A stretch of 34,989 bases of DNA from Acidobacteriota bacterium (GCA_013140775.1 JABFSA010000064.1:1-34989), one strand, 5' to 3'; shown: positions 27,577-34,989, counted from the stretch's first letter. Notes: a model not told the origin generated them from the letters alone. Made by a program: numbers and translations.

Positions 27577-29028
27577 ATGGCCGACTATCAGACAACACAG
27601 CGACAGCGTGACCGATCCGACGAGTCGGGCTTTGTCCTCGTCTGGGCAGCAGTGTTCATGACGCTGCTGTTGTTCTTCCTCGGTCTGGCGCTCGATACGG
27701 CCCGCGCGTATGTGGTCAAGGCGCAGCTGGCCAAGGCCGCGGACGGGGCTGCCCTCGCCGCCGCCCGCATGCTGAACTCCGGGGAACCGAGGGTCGAGGC
27801 GGCCCGGATCTTCAGAGCCAATTTTCCCGAGGGCTACCTCGGTACGGAAACCGTCACCGACCCTGTCACGGATCCGGACTTCTTCGACCTGGAGACCAAC
27901 GTGGACACCGGGGTCCACGTCGTCACCATCAGAGCCACTGCCACACTGCCTACGACCTTCATGCGACTCGCCAACCGCGAAGAAGTCACGGTGCGAAGCA
28001 CGTCGGAAAGCACTCGCAGAATGGTGGATCTGTCCCTGGTCCTCGACGTGTCGGGGTCAATTGGCGCCGACTGGCCCACCGTCAGGGACGCCGCCCGTGA
28101 ATTCGTGAGGGGGTTCGACGAAGAGGGCGATCGTTTCGCGTTCATCACGTTCTCGAGCGGCGCCTCAGTGCGGACGCCGATGACTGTCAGTCGCGGTTTC
28201 AACAAGGACGGAATCCTGGCCGCCATTCCCGAGACCCTCCCTGGCGGCCTCACGAACATGGCTGAAGGTTTCTTCCGTGGATGGGACGAAGTAAGGACGG
28301 TTCCGACGGGTCAGCAGTCCGGTGTCCGTGTCATTGTCCTGTTCACGGACGGCTCCCCTAATGGCGCCTCAGGGCTCTACGCCAACTCGGCCGGCGACCT
28401 GTTCATGCCGGTGAAAGGGAGATCCCTTCATACGGGCGATTTCGGTCCCTCCACCACGAACACCAACCTCCAGGGGCTTCACGACACGGAGACAGGGACT
28501 CAGTCGCCGTCGCACACTATAAGCGTCTCCTGGCGAGGCAGGACTACCATTTCGCAGATACCCTTCATGCCCGAGGCGGCCTCCTTCACCCACCATCGCA
28601 GCGATGGGATCCCGTCCTCGTTCGGCTTTCAGAGCGGCTCCCTCACGGTCGACGGCGTCGCTCAATCCTCGGCTCGGGGCCTTCGAGACTACAACACGGT
28701 CAAGGGCAGGTATCCTGCGCAGGCTTTCAACGTGAACAACGCCGCCCGCAACCTGGTGGAAATCGTGGCCAACGCAGCCCGAAGCGATGACGATGGCGAC
28801 TATCCCATTCGTGTCTATACGATTGGCATGGGGCCGCTGATGGTCCAGGACCTCGGTACCCGGGGTGAAACCTCCGAGAGCATTCTCATGCGCGTCGCGA
28901 ACGACATCCGCTCTATGGACTTCAATGCCGGGCAGCTCGAGGGCCGTTTCTATCTCGCGCGGTCAGCCGATGACGTCGCACCCGCGTTTCAGACTCTGCA
29001 GAGCCAGATCATCCGTCTCACCCGCTGA
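27577..29028 (+). CDS. TadG-like protein with von Willebrand factor A domain
   Basis: 483 residues from ATG 27577 (GGGA seven bases upstream; a GTG at 27535 overlapping the previous stop would add 14 residues). The N-terminal pseudopilin-like segment (GFVLVWAAVFMTLLLFFLGL, then ARAYVVKAQLAKAADGAALA and AARMLN) is the Flp_N/TadG signature. A vWA domain begins near residue 160: VDLSLVLDVSGSIG with MIDAS DxSxS intact, the Thr of GGLTNMAEG and the Asp of LFTDGSPNG, so metal-dependent adhesion is plausible. It carries a large insertion between DGSPNG and the last helix (about 280-420). Proposed role: surface adhesin or assembly factor at the pilus. Three-gene operon after the sigma-54 promoter. 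Confidence 0.85.
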   Translation: MADYQTTQRQRDRSDESGFVLVWAAVFMTLLLFFLGLALDTARAYVVKAQLAKAADGAALAAARMLNSGEPRVEAARIFRANFPEGYLGTETVTDPVTDPDFFDLETNVDTGVHVVTIRATATLPTTFMRLANREEVTVRSTSESTRRMVDLSLVLDVSGSIGADWPTVRDAAREFVRGFDEEGDRFAFITFSSGASVRTPMTVSRGFNKDGILAAIPETLPGGLTNMAEGFFRGWDEVRTVPTGQQSGVRVIVLFTDGSPNGASGLYANSAGDLFMPVKGRSLHTGDFGPSTTNTNLQGLHDTETGTQSPSHTISVSWRGRTTISQIPFMPEAASFTHHRSDGIPSSFGFQSGSLTVDGVAQSSARGLRDYNTVKGRYPAQAFNVNNAARNLVEIVANAARSDDDGDYPIRVYTIGMGPLMVQDLGTRGETSESILMRVANDIRSMDFNAGQLEGRFYLARSADDVAPAFQTLQSQIIRLTR

Positions 29029-29068
29029 GCCGTGAAGACAGGCGGGCGACGCGCCGACGCTGGGCGAT

Positions 29069-30010
29069 CTACGTGAACGCGGGCGGAGCACCGAAATGCC
29101 GTGCGTGCCGCGCTGAGAACTCGGCCAGCGTATAGGCGTGGCTCTGGCCACCGAGGTGCTCGAGCGCATAGGTGGCCGCAACGCTGCCGAGCTGGGCGCT
29201 GGCTTGGTAGGATGCGCCGATGGCCATCCCCTTCATGAGGCCGCCGCGAAACGCGTCGCCAACTCCCGTGGGATCCACGATTCGCGAGGGCGGCACCGCC
29301 TGTACGTCCTTCCGATCGTCACGTGTGTAGATCGAGCAGCCATTCTCGCCACGCGTCACGATCAGCACCTCGGCTGCCTTCAACACCTCGCCCTCGCCCA
29401 TGTCGCACTTCTGACGGATGAGCTCAAACTCGTAGTCATTGGAAATCACCAGCCTCGCTCCGACGATGCCCTCTCGAAGCTCGGATCCTGACATCCGGGC
29501 GCACTGCTGGCCGGGATCGAAGATGTACGGCACGCCGAGCGTGCGACACTCCTCGGCGTACTGGATCATCGCGGCCGGATCGTTAGGAGAGATGATGACG
29601 AGACCAGGCGACTCCACCGTTCTGAACGACAGTTCGGCGGCATGCGCCTTGGCCCCTGTGTAGAACGACGCGATCTGGTTGCTGGCAGTGTCAGTACTGC
29701 AGAAGAACGACGCCGTGAACTTGTTCGGGACCTGCACCACGAGCGACGTGTCCACCCCTGCCGCCTCAAGCCACTGGCGATACTCCCCGAAGTCCTGGCC
29801 GGCGGTGCCCATCAGGCAGGGCCTTTCGCCAAGGAGCGCCAGCGTGTAGGCGATGTTCGGTGCACACCCTCCACGACGCTTGTCCATCGAGTCCACAAGG
29901 AAGCTCAGACTCAATCGCTGCAGGGGATCCGGAAGGACGTGCTCCGTAAACGTCCCAGGGAAGGACATGAGGTAGTCGTACGCGATCGATCCAGTGACTA
30001 TCAGCTTCAT
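29069..30010 (-). CDS. PfkB-family (adenosine/ribokinase-type) carbohydrate kinase
   Basis: ATP-dependent kinase of the ribokinase/adenosine kinase superfamily, 313 residues. Signatures: GSIAYDYLMSFPG at the start, RRGGCAPNIAYTLALLGERP (PfkB signature 1), NDYEFELIRQK, LIVTRGENGCSIY, and DPTGVGDAFRGGLMKGMAIG, which holds the catalytic Asp and anion-hole of signature 2. The N-terminal FPGTFTEHVLPDPLQRLSLS with Phe/Leu-rich lid is closest to adenosine kinases, the most likely substrate being adenosine or a related nucleoside, but this is inferred. It is convergent with tadG (40-bp gap), and lies inside the interval bounded by attachment-like repeats. Confidence 0.88.
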   Translation of the reverse strand: MKLIVTGSIAYDYLMSFPGTFTEHVLPDPLQRLSLSFLVDSMDKRRGGCAPNIAYTLALLGERPCLMGTAGQDFGEYRQWLEAAGVDTSLVVQVPNKFTASFFCSTDTASNQIASFYTGAKAHAAELSFRTVESPGLVIISPNDPAAMIQYAEECRTLGVPYIFDPGQQCARMSGSELREGIVGARLVISNDYEFELIRQKCDMGEGEVLKAAEVLIVTRGENGCSIYTRDDRKDVQAVPPSRIVDPTGVGDAFRGGLMKGMAIGASYQASAQLGSVAATYALEHLGGQSHAYTLAEFSARHARHFGAPPAFT

Positions 30011-30034
30011 CTACGATCCTTTGGCCACGACGAT

Positions 30035-30054
30035 CACGAAGCGTGACCTTCGTG
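30035..30054 (-). repeat. CACGAAG/CTTCGTG inverted repeat in the leader of the kinase
   Basis: CACGAAG (30035-30041) and CTTCGTG (30048-30054) form a 7-bp stem with a six-base loop, 25-45 bases before the kinase ATG. The motif resembles the CACGAAG found at 24365, so it may be a dispersed repeat rather than a specific regulator. Confidence 0.35.
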
Positions 30055-30058
30055 GTTG

Positions 30059-30391
30059 TTACTCCACGTACTTTCCGATAATCGGCGCCAGATCCTGCTT
30101 TATCCCCTCTTGCGATTCCTGGACCCGCGTTTCTATCCGTGGCCGACTATGGACCGCCCGGGCGGGCTTGGACGCGGCATTGCGCGTCAGGTCAGCAACG
30201 GCATACGACAGGCTGGTGCCCTCAACCTGCCGGAGCAGCGCGTCTCGCTCGCTCCAGTCCCCGCGCAACGTGCGTGCGGTCCTGCGTTGTCGGATCATTT
30301 TGTATAGCGCCAGCCGATGGGCGCGGCTAACGAACGCGTGGGGTCGCGCCACGACCGCCTCCCGCTCGTGCGGCTCGGGAGGCTTCCCCAC
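30059..30391 (-). CDS. Hypothetical small protein, weak evidence
   Basis: 110-residue frame from GTG 30391, stop at 30059, immediately upstream of the kinase on the same strand. Composition is balanced (charged, RKE-rich with RQRRTARTLRGDWSERDALL) and not Ala/Arg-shadow-like, and it ends IIGKYVE. No signal peptide, membrane helix or known family. The overlapping plus-strand frame (29994-30593) looks like an antisense shadow. I keep it as a possible gene; it could also be chance in an eroded region. Confidence 0.3.
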   Translation of the reverse strand: MGKPPEPHEREAVVARPHAFVSRAHRLALYKMIRQRRTARTLRGDWSERDALLRQVEGTSLSYAVADLTRNAASKPARAVHSRPRIETRVQESQEGIKQDLAPIIGKYVE

Positions 30392-30628
30392 AACCGCGAT
30401 GGACGTGTGGTCGAAACGTGAAGTGGGTCGGTCGTCTTGTTGTGACGGGTTGCTAGCCGAGATTCAGCGTGGGAGGAATGAGGGCCGGATGGCCGGTCGA
30501 AGACGCCTGCCGGCGCCCAGGATGAACGATCGGGCATGGCGCCCAACCCCAGGGCTGGCGTCGCTCATGCGGCCACCACGTAGAGCGCGGTAGGGATCTG
30601 GAAGTCAGTCGGTAATGTCGGTTGCGAG

Positions 30629-30640
30629 CCCCCGCAACCA
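30629..30640 (+). repeat. Attachment-like core, copy 2
   Basis: CCCCCGCAACCA, identical to the tRNA-fMet 3' end and in the same orientation. It also forms the right arm of GGTTGCG-AGCCCC-CGCAACC (30620-30639), a perfect 7-bp inverted repeat. Confidence 0.55.
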
Positions 30641-30743
30641 CTTTGATCACCGACATCAGGTCGCTCGCTGGCCTTCGTCCCAGGCGCGAGCGCCGGCATC
30701 GCCGCGAGGTTGCCCCTCGACCGTCATTCCCCCATTGCACTGA

Positions 30744-30995
30744 GTCGAGTTCGGGCGCTACTGGCTCAGCCTCCGAGGCAGCCATGGTCGCCTCCAATTC
30801 GCCTCGCCGCCGTTCAATCTGCGCAAGTTCCAACTTCCACGCGCTCTCGCGGAATCCCTGCAACAGCAAGTCAAGAATCTCCTTCGATCCGCGGTTGATG
30901 GCCGCCAACTCCCGCGGCGCGGCAGATACCTTCGCGCGGCGCTCCCGTCGCAGGCGACTCAATTCCTCTGTGAAGGAGACACAGAAATCGCCAAA
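30744..30995 (-). pseudogene. Second serine-recombinase C-terminal remnant
   Basis: Minus-strand reading gives FGDFCVSFTEELSRLRRERR, AKVSAAPRELAAINRGSKEI, LDLLLQGFRESAWKLELAQI and ERRRGELEATMAASEAEP, which is the coiled-coil segment of large serine recombinases and parallels the first remnant (FCEGFTAEMTLQRRE). Upstream in frame there is a TAG (31002-31004); downstream of Glu-Pro the family sequence (LPALHP...) is lost. It lies about 100 bp after attachment-like copy 2, with its 3' end towards that copy, the same geometry as remnant 1 and copy 1. Confidence 0.65.
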
Positions 30996-31241
30996 TGATT
31001 CCTAGGGAATCTGAGGGAATTCCGCACTGATCATGGCGTGAACGAATCGAAGTTCATGAGCTTCGAGCTCCTTCGTCGTTCTCCTTGGTGCACTTCCTGC
31101 TGAAGGCGAGCGGCCGAGGGGCTTAAGTGAGCTTCGGTCTTTTTCTTCCGGCCGACGCGACGCCCATGGCTTACGTGGGTCGCGTTGATGCTGTCGGAGA
31201 GACGGTGCAGTGGCTTGGCCGGCACGTGCGTCGCGCGGCGC

Positions 31242-31247
31242 TATACT
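31242..31247 (+). promoter_or_regulatory. TATACT -10 element placing the start at the ATG (leaderless)
   Basis: TATACT (five of six to TATAAT) ends eight bases before ATG 31255, so a transcript would begin at or next to the start codon. No matching -35 at ideal spacing. Confidence 0.35.
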
Positions 31248-31254
31248 CGTGGCG

Positions 31255-31443
31255 ATGCCAACCAACTACATCGCCGTAGAGTGTCCGAACTGCAAGTTTG
31301 AAATGAAGCTGTTTCTGATGGGCCCGACGTCGGAGGAAGAGTCGGACGTCAGTTGGCATTGCATCAACTGCATGCACCTTAACAAGGTTCGGTCCAAGAA
31401 ATCGTTCGGTGGCGTCGAACCGATGTGGCCTACGCAGGGGTAG
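31255..31443 (+). CDS. Small zinc-ribbon protein
   Basis: 62-residue protein from ATG 31255: IAVECPNCKFEMKLFLMGPT then DVSWHCINCMHLNKVRSKKS. Two CxxC pairs (CPNC and CINC, about 25 residues apart) form a likely treble-clef or zinc-ribbon site, with basic residues after the second. No Shine-Dalgarno precedes the start, and the -10 candidate is eight bases upstream, so it may be translated from a leaderless message. It lies just before attachment-like copy 3. Function unknown. Confidence 0.6.
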   Translation: MPTNYIAVECPNCKFEMKLFLMGPTSEEESDVSWHCINCMHLNKVRSKKSFGGVEPMWPTQG

Positions 31444-31498
31444 GGCATCACCATCCCGCTCATGCGGCGGCCTCACGGACACATGTTGCCCAACTGAC

Positions 31499-31519
31499 AA
31501 TCCCGCCCCCGCAACCAAC
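31499..31519 (+). repeat. Attachment-like direct repeat, copy 3
   Basis: 21 bp matching 25346-25366 with one substitution, same orientation; it holds the tRNA-fMet 3' end including CCA. No tRNA body precedes it, so it looks like the distal junction of an integrated element. Confidence 0.65.
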
Positions 31520-31690
31520 TAGATTCAAGGACTTGCAGCGGTTTGTTGCGGATCTAGCTTTCATCTCATCTAACAACCATCTAACAGGTCACCTCGCTAG
31601 GGGTGTTGCTGAGCCATTGTCGAAGCCAGCACGTCGTGGTGGCGACACGGTTCGGTCCGGGTGCCGTCTTGATCACAAGGCTCACGGGAC

Positions 31691-31831
31691 ATGTCGATCG
31701 TTAAGCGGGATGGCGATCTGACGACGGAGATAACGGTCTCTAACCCAACAACGAGATCCATCCTGTCGGATGCCTACGGAGTCGGGTGGGTATGTTCGCG
31801 ATGCGGAACGTTTGAAGAGTTGCCAGACTGA
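31691..31831 (+). CDS. 46-residue ORF with one CxxC knuckle
   Basis: ATG 31691 to TGA 31829-31831 encodes MSIVKRDGDLTTEITVSNPT, then TRSILSDAYGVGWVCSRCGT and FEELPD. The single CSRC knuckle and charged, non-repetitive composition look protein-like, but ACGGGAC is the only ribosome-binding candidate and no homologue is recognised. Below normal ORF-calling length; next to another small CxxC protein. Confidence 0.35.
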   Translation: MSIVKRDGDLTTEITVSNPTTRSILSDAYGVGWVCSRCGTFEELPD

Positions 31832-31947
31832 ACTGCTACCGGAGAAGTTGCTCGACCCGACTTCGACCCACGAACGAGGTCACCGCAAGTGCCAGACCGA
31901 GTGGAAAGATCCGGAGGAAGCGACGAAGTGTCGCGGCACGTCAATCG

Positions 31948-32439
31948 TTATGGAACAACCTTGCTCAACGAGACGTCGTGGCCTTGCACGCCGGTCACCT
32001 GACAACCGGCCGACCACGTCGCCTGGATCCGCCCAGACACCGTTGTCTCACTGACCGTGAGGGTGCCGTTGTGTGACGGGAACCCTCCGATCACCGAGCA
32101 CCCACTCAAAGTCGGGCTGGTCGCAGTAAAGGCACCAGCCGGAAACGAGATCGTGGCCATCAGCTGAGTCCCCGACAGCGTACCGCCCAGGGTCCCGAAG
32201 ACTGGTCCCGCCCCGCCGCCCATCCTCGCCTCCCCGGTGAAGTTCTGGCCGCCGCTCCTAGCCGCGGTCCACTGGAAGGAGGTGTTGCCGGATCCCAGCT
32301 GGATGGTGCCCCTCCACGTCCCGGTCAGATCAAGGGTGGTAGTCGACGAAGGGCTCGCAGGCGAAGGGCTATTCTCCGACCCGCCACATCCCAAGGCAGT
32401 GACCATTACGACGACAGCGAACGCGGTCCGTTGAAGCAT
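31948..32439 (-). CDS. Small putative lipoprotein
   Basis: 163 residues from ATG 32439 (GGGG about seven bases upstream; TTG 32457 is an alternative). A type II signal peptide MLQRTAFAVVVMVTALGC with the acylated cysteine in ALGCGGS is followed by a Ser/Pro/Thr linker (SPSPASPSSTTT) and a beta-rich domain: LDLTGTWRGTIQLGSGNTSF, GTLGGTLSGTQLMATISFPA, GCSVIGGFPSHNGTLTVSET. The pattern of repeated Gly-Thr strands resembles lipocalin-like acidobacterial lipoproteins; function unknown. Confidence 0.75.
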   Translation of the reverse strand: MLQRTAFAVVVMVTALGCGGSENSPSPASPSSTTTLDLTGTWRGTIQLGSGNTSFQWTAARSGGQNFTGEARMGGGAGPVFGTLGGTLSGTQLMATISFPAGAFTATSPTLSGCSVIGGFPSHNGTLTVSETTVSGRIQATWSAGCQVTGVQGHDVSLSKVVP

Positions 32440-32527
32440 CAGTGTCCCCGGAAGCAAACGGCGCTTACTCTAGCACGCGTCCAGCCGGCAGGGGCTTCAT
32501 AACCTGCATTGCGATCGACGGCTCAGG

Positions 32528-32860
32528 CTACGTGCGCGTGATCGAGCTGACACTGCGAACATGTGGACCCGACTCAATGCGGTCCGTCTTGCCCGTCGGA
32601 CGCATCACGAGCGGGCAACGACGCGAGTAAGCAACGACGTCGGTCATCTGGTCTGCTGTCAGCTGAGTCGCGACCTCACGCATGATGTGGCCGTAAGGCG
32701 AGCCGCCACGACGGTCGTTCGCGAAGAGGGTCAGCTGAAAGATCAAGTACTCCGGGGACCTGGGCAACTTCGGATAGGCGGGATCACGGGTGCCCATCGC
32801 GGGGCCATGGCATTCCGAACATGCCGGCACGCTTTGCGCTGGGATACCGCGTGTCGGGCG
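32528..32860 (-). pseudogene. Truncated c-type cytochrome remnant
   Basis: The minus-strand frame keeps one haem site and the following family sequence: VPACSECHGPAMGTRDPAYP, EYLIFQLTLFANDRRGGSPY, HIMREVATQLTADQMTDVVA. This is the C-terminal half of a c553/c4-like cytochrome (usual Gln-His before EYL is lost). The start is missing: upstream in frame lies a TAG at 32861-32863, and no signal peptide or first haem is found; after DVVAY the family ending is also replaced. A GTG at 32828-32830 can start a 100-residue frame, but without export signal no haem attachment would be expected. Confidence 0.6.
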
Positions 32861-32989
32861 CTAGATCGGTTGGCGTTTTCCGACACTCCCCATTCACTCG
32901 GATGGCAACGGAGAACGGCATGATACGGTGCGATTCCCTCCGGATTCTTCTTCTTCATCCTCGCGCGCACGCTGCCGCAATCAGCGTAG

Positions 32990-33465
32990 TCAGGCGTTGT
33001 CGTGCGCGAGAGCTGCGGACAGTTCTCGGTGAGCCTGGGCTTGGGCGAGCAGAGCCTTGGCCTTGGTCTCGAACGTCTGCATGGCGTCAACACCGGCAGC
33101 AAACCGCGTCGGTGGTTTCTCGAGCGCAGCGAGTTTCACAACCGCTTCAGCGAGCTTGGCGGGGTCCCCGCCCTGCTTCCCATCCATACTCTTCCAGGTC
33201 GCGACGATCTCCTCAGTTCGCTCAGGATTTCTATTCGTCCGAACTTCGCTACGGCAGCCTCAACGGCCGCCTCCGCATCCTGCGGACGTGTCACGTCGAG
33301 TGTGATAGCCAGTAAGTTGTCGTGCTCACCCACTGCGACCGCAACCTTCGCAGCATCTCGGCCGGTGGCGGCAATGGCGTGACCGGTACTCAAGGCTGCT
33401 CTGGCGATATGGACGCCCAGGCCCCGCCCAGCTCCGGTAATGAGCCACACCTTCTTCTCAGTCAT
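32990..33465 (-). pseudogene. Short-chain dehydrogenase gene with internal deletion and frameshift
   Basis: From ATG 33465 the product begins as a classical SDR: MTEKKVWLITGAGRGLGVHI with the TGxxxGxG cofactor motif, then LAITLDVTRPQDAEAAVEAA and KFGRIE. After GRIEIL the frame loses family character. In another frame (33220-32990) the SDR C-terminus continues: ERTEEIVATWKSMDGKQGGD, PAKLAEAVVKLAALEKPPTR, AHRELSAALAHDNA. The middle roughly 120 residues, including the catalytic Ser-Tyr-Lys, are missing, so the gene is dead. The joint lies near 33225. Confidence 0.65.
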
Positions 33466-33541
33466 GGCCTGATCGTCGTCTGGACCACCAACGACCGCAA
33501 GAACCAAGTATGGGACTCGCACAGCGGCCAGTCATGCGGGA

Positions 33542-34072
33542 CTACGCCGGAACGTAGGTCAACCTGATGACATCCTCGCCCATCCGATCACTCGTCATGA
33601 GGCGGAGCCGCGGACGGGGTCCAGCGAAATAGGGCTTGCCGTGACCAAGCACCACGGGGTGCAGGTAGATCCGATACTCATCGATCAGCCCAAATGCGGT
33701 GAGGCTGTGCGCCAGGGTTGGGCCGGCAACTTCGATCTCCCCGTCGTGCTCGGCCTTCACCTTGCGGATCGCGGCCTCGAGATCATCCTGAACAAGGCTG
33801 GTGTTGGGGCCCACCGACGTCAACGACCGCGAGACGACCCATTTCGGCTGGTTCCGCCACGCCGTCGCGAATGCGCGTTCCTCTGCACTCCATTCGGGCT
33901 GATCGTCATCCCAGTAGCGCATGACCTCATACATCCGGCTACCGTAGAGACTGCCCGCCTGCCCCTGAGTCTCCTCGATGAAGTGGCGAAAGAGTGTGGG
34001 GCCTGGCGCAAACGCCATGTGGTCCACGTAGCCGTCCAGGGACTGGTTCATTCCGAACACGAGCTTGGCCAT
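33542..34072 (-). CDS. RibD/dihydrofolate-reductase-fold reductase family protein
   Basis: 176-residue protein of the RibD_C/DHFR-like fold (yyaP-type), probably an NADPH-dependent reductase with unknown substrate. Landmarks: MAKLVFGMNQSLDGYVD, SLYGSRMYEVMRYWDDD, PKWVVSRSL, GEIEVAGPTLAHSLTAFGLI then DEYRIYLHPVVLGHGKPYF. AGGAG sits seven bases before ATG 34072; the longer frame from 34135 overlaps the MFS gene and is rejected. It lies 13 bp downstream of the MFS transporter on the same strand, so probably one transcript. Confidence 0.85.
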   Translation of the reverse strand: MAKLVFGMNQSLDGYVDHMAFAPGPTLFRHFIEETQGQAGSLYGSRMYEVMRYWDDDQPEWSAEERAFATAWRNQPKWVVSRSLTSVGPNTSLVQDDLEAAIRKVKAEHDGEIEVAGPTLAHSLTAFGLIDEYRIYLHPVVLGHGKPYFAGPRPRLRLMTSDRMGEDVIRLTYVPA

Positions 34073-34085
34073 TCCACTCCTTTCC

Positions 34086-34989
34086 TTACGCGGACGGTCT
34101 GACAGTGCGCGGGTGATCGAGAAGGTAAAACACACCCGTCCCCAATGCGACCGTCATACCGATCGCCACGAACGACTGCCCATATCCGATGTGCTCGATC
34201 GCGTATCCAACCATCGGCCCTGCGACGAGCAGACTGAGCCAGTCGAGCGCCATGAAGAACGCCGTGGCGGCGCCACGTTCCTCCGCCGGTGAGCGCGTCA
34301 CGACAAGGCTCAGGAGCACGGGAAACGTGTAGCCATGCCCAGCCCCCAGCAGGAGGCCCGCAATCAGGACACCGACCGACGTGTCAGCCAGCGCCAGCGC
34401 GATGAAGCCGCAGGCGTAGAACGACATCGAAATGCCGACCATCCGTCGAGCCCCCAGCCGATCAGGCAGCCATCCGAGGAAGACTCGGAGCAACACAGCC
34501 GTCGTGGCATACGCCCCGAAGAAGCTACCCATGCTGCCAATGCCCTTTGCGACGATGAACGTCTTGACAAACGTGAATACCACGACGACGCCAACGAAAA
34601 ACGTGAAGGCTGCAACCCAGAGCGACAGCAGGTTTCTGTCCGAGGCGTTTCGCAGGAGGCTACCCGATCGAGCAGTCTGCCCGGTGTGTGCGCGTGACAC
34701 GTCCCGCAGAGGCAGACAGAACAGGAGCCCCAGCACCGCAAGGGCAAGTGCGACGATGAAGACTTCGCGGAAGCCGGCAGACGCCAGAATGACATCGCCG
34801 GAGAACGCGCCAAGGCCGAGCGGAATCAGACCCGAGACGCCAAACACCGCAAGACCTTCAGCTCGACGCTGCTCCGGCACGAGGTCCGCCGCATACGTGA
34901 ACAACGCCGTGTACCACATCGTCGCGGCGGCACCATCAATCAGCCGAATCGCATACACACGCGGACCGAGCGTTGACACCGAGAGATAC
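34086..34989 (-). CDS. MFS transporter, N-terminus cut by window edge
   Basis: Major facilitator superfamily inner-membrane transporter, drug-efflux-like. The frame is open to the right edge (34989 reads Tyr-Leu-Ser in frame), so the first helices are missing; about 300 residues remain. Visible: YAIRLIDGAAATMWYTALFT, ADLVPEQRRAEGLAVFGVSG, then the central loop (SRAHTGQTARSGSL), and the C-terminal six helices with the MFS-typical RVFLGWLPDRLGARRMVGIS (R-x-G-x-L-x-D-R-x-G). The end is LLDHPRTVRPSA. First visible gene of a two-gene operon with the reductase. Confidence 0.85.
   Translation of the reverse strand, partial: YLSVSTLGPRVYAIRLIDGAAATMWYTALFTYAADLVPEQRRAEGLAVFGVSGLIPLGLGAFSGDVILASAGFREVFIVALALAVLGLLFCLPLRDVSRAHTGQTARSGSLLRNASDRNLLSLWVAAFTFFVGVVVVFTFVKTFIVAKGIGSMGSFFGAYATTAVLLRVFLGWLPDRLGARRMVGISMSFYACGFIALALADTSVGVLIAGLLLGAGHGYTFPVLLSLVVTRSPAEERGAATAFFMALDWLSLLVAGPMVGYAIEHIGYGQSFVAIGMTVALGTGVFYLLDHPRTVRPSA

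Larger units (their letters stand above)
30641..31254. other. Eroded stretch without an intact gene
   Basis: Apart from the recombinase remnant at 30744-30995 I see no supported gene in either strand; the frames at 31002-31265 and 31031-31225 (-) are short, mutually overlapping and without recognisable domains. Confidence 0.5.
31444..31947. other. Intergenic stretch, one small ORF
   Basis: Holds attachment-like copy 3 (31499-31519), a direct repeat CATCTAACA (31566 area) and the 46-codon ORF at 31691. The frame at 31770-32054 has no domain and overlaps the lipoprotein gene; not supported. Confidence 0.5.

Noticed and set aside
31171..31518. 115-codon minus-strand frame beginning MVAGAG
   Set aside because: Its start codes across attachment copy 3 in antisense and it overlaps the zinc-ribbon gene; looks like read-through.
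31770..32054. 94-codon plus-strand frame
   Set aside because: No domain, and it overlaps the end of the lipoprotein gene, which has clear signal and lipobox.

Overview
The window looks like a chromosomal segment of a GC-rich Acidobacteriota bacterium, probably near Vicinamibacteria. This is inferred from gene content: an Oar-like TonB-dependent receptor with a carboxypeptidase-regulatory domain, DUF6152, DUF1684 and DUF1801 proteins, an NHL propeller, PilZ/receiver-like proteins and dispersed intergenic palindromes. There is no rRNA or phylogenetic marker alignment behind it.

Layout. 1-3265 (-): TonB-dependent receptor cut by the window edge about ten residues before its C-terminus. 3404-4626 (+): two-subunit chromate transporter. 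4623-8889 (-): tightly packed operon for exported proteins (MBL-fold fusion, DUF6152, a secreted paralogue of the fusion's N-terminal domain, Tat-exported amidohydrolase). 9030-9803 (+): Nei/Fpg glycosylase whose zinc finger was broken by a deletion plus frameshift. 9720-13854 (-): FtsH protease, an overlapping Ser/Thr-type kinase and an exported NHL propeller. 13984-18004: DUF1684 protein, tRNA-Arg(TCT), dihaem cytochrome c, a DUF1801/triple-repeat pair, an exported laminin-G-like protein and tRNA-Lys(TTT). 18080-25195 is mostly housekeeping: PilZ protein, PurA, an ATPase with winged helix, RNase III carrying an N-terminal DUF2007-like domain, cystathionine gamma-synthase/lyase, DedA, CutA and FtsB/DivIC.

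The most interesting part is 25288-31519. An initiator tRNA-Met gene carries at its 3' end the first of three same-orientation copies of its own terminal sequence (25346-25366, 30629-30640, 31499-31519). Two decayed C-terminal remnants of large serine recombinases lie just downstream of the first two copies, each with its 3' end pointing at the adjacent copy. This looks like tandem integration and decay at tRNA-fMet. Inside it is a Tad/Flp-type pilus locus: a 59-aa Flp pilin gene on the minus strand and tadE-, tadE/F- and tadG(vWA)-like genes on the plus strand. The shared 370-bp divergent region carries two back-to-back sigma-54 (-24/-12) promoter candidates flanking a perfect 14-bp palindrome, so coordinated RpoN control is plausible. 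No secretion ATPase, secretin or platform genes of the Tad machine are in the window.

From 30 kb onward the DNA is eroded: a recombinase remnant, small zinc-ribbon ORFs, a lipoprotein, a truncated cytochrome c, and an SDR gene with an internal deletion. Intact genes return with a RibD/DHFR-like reductase and an MFS transporter that runs off the right edge.
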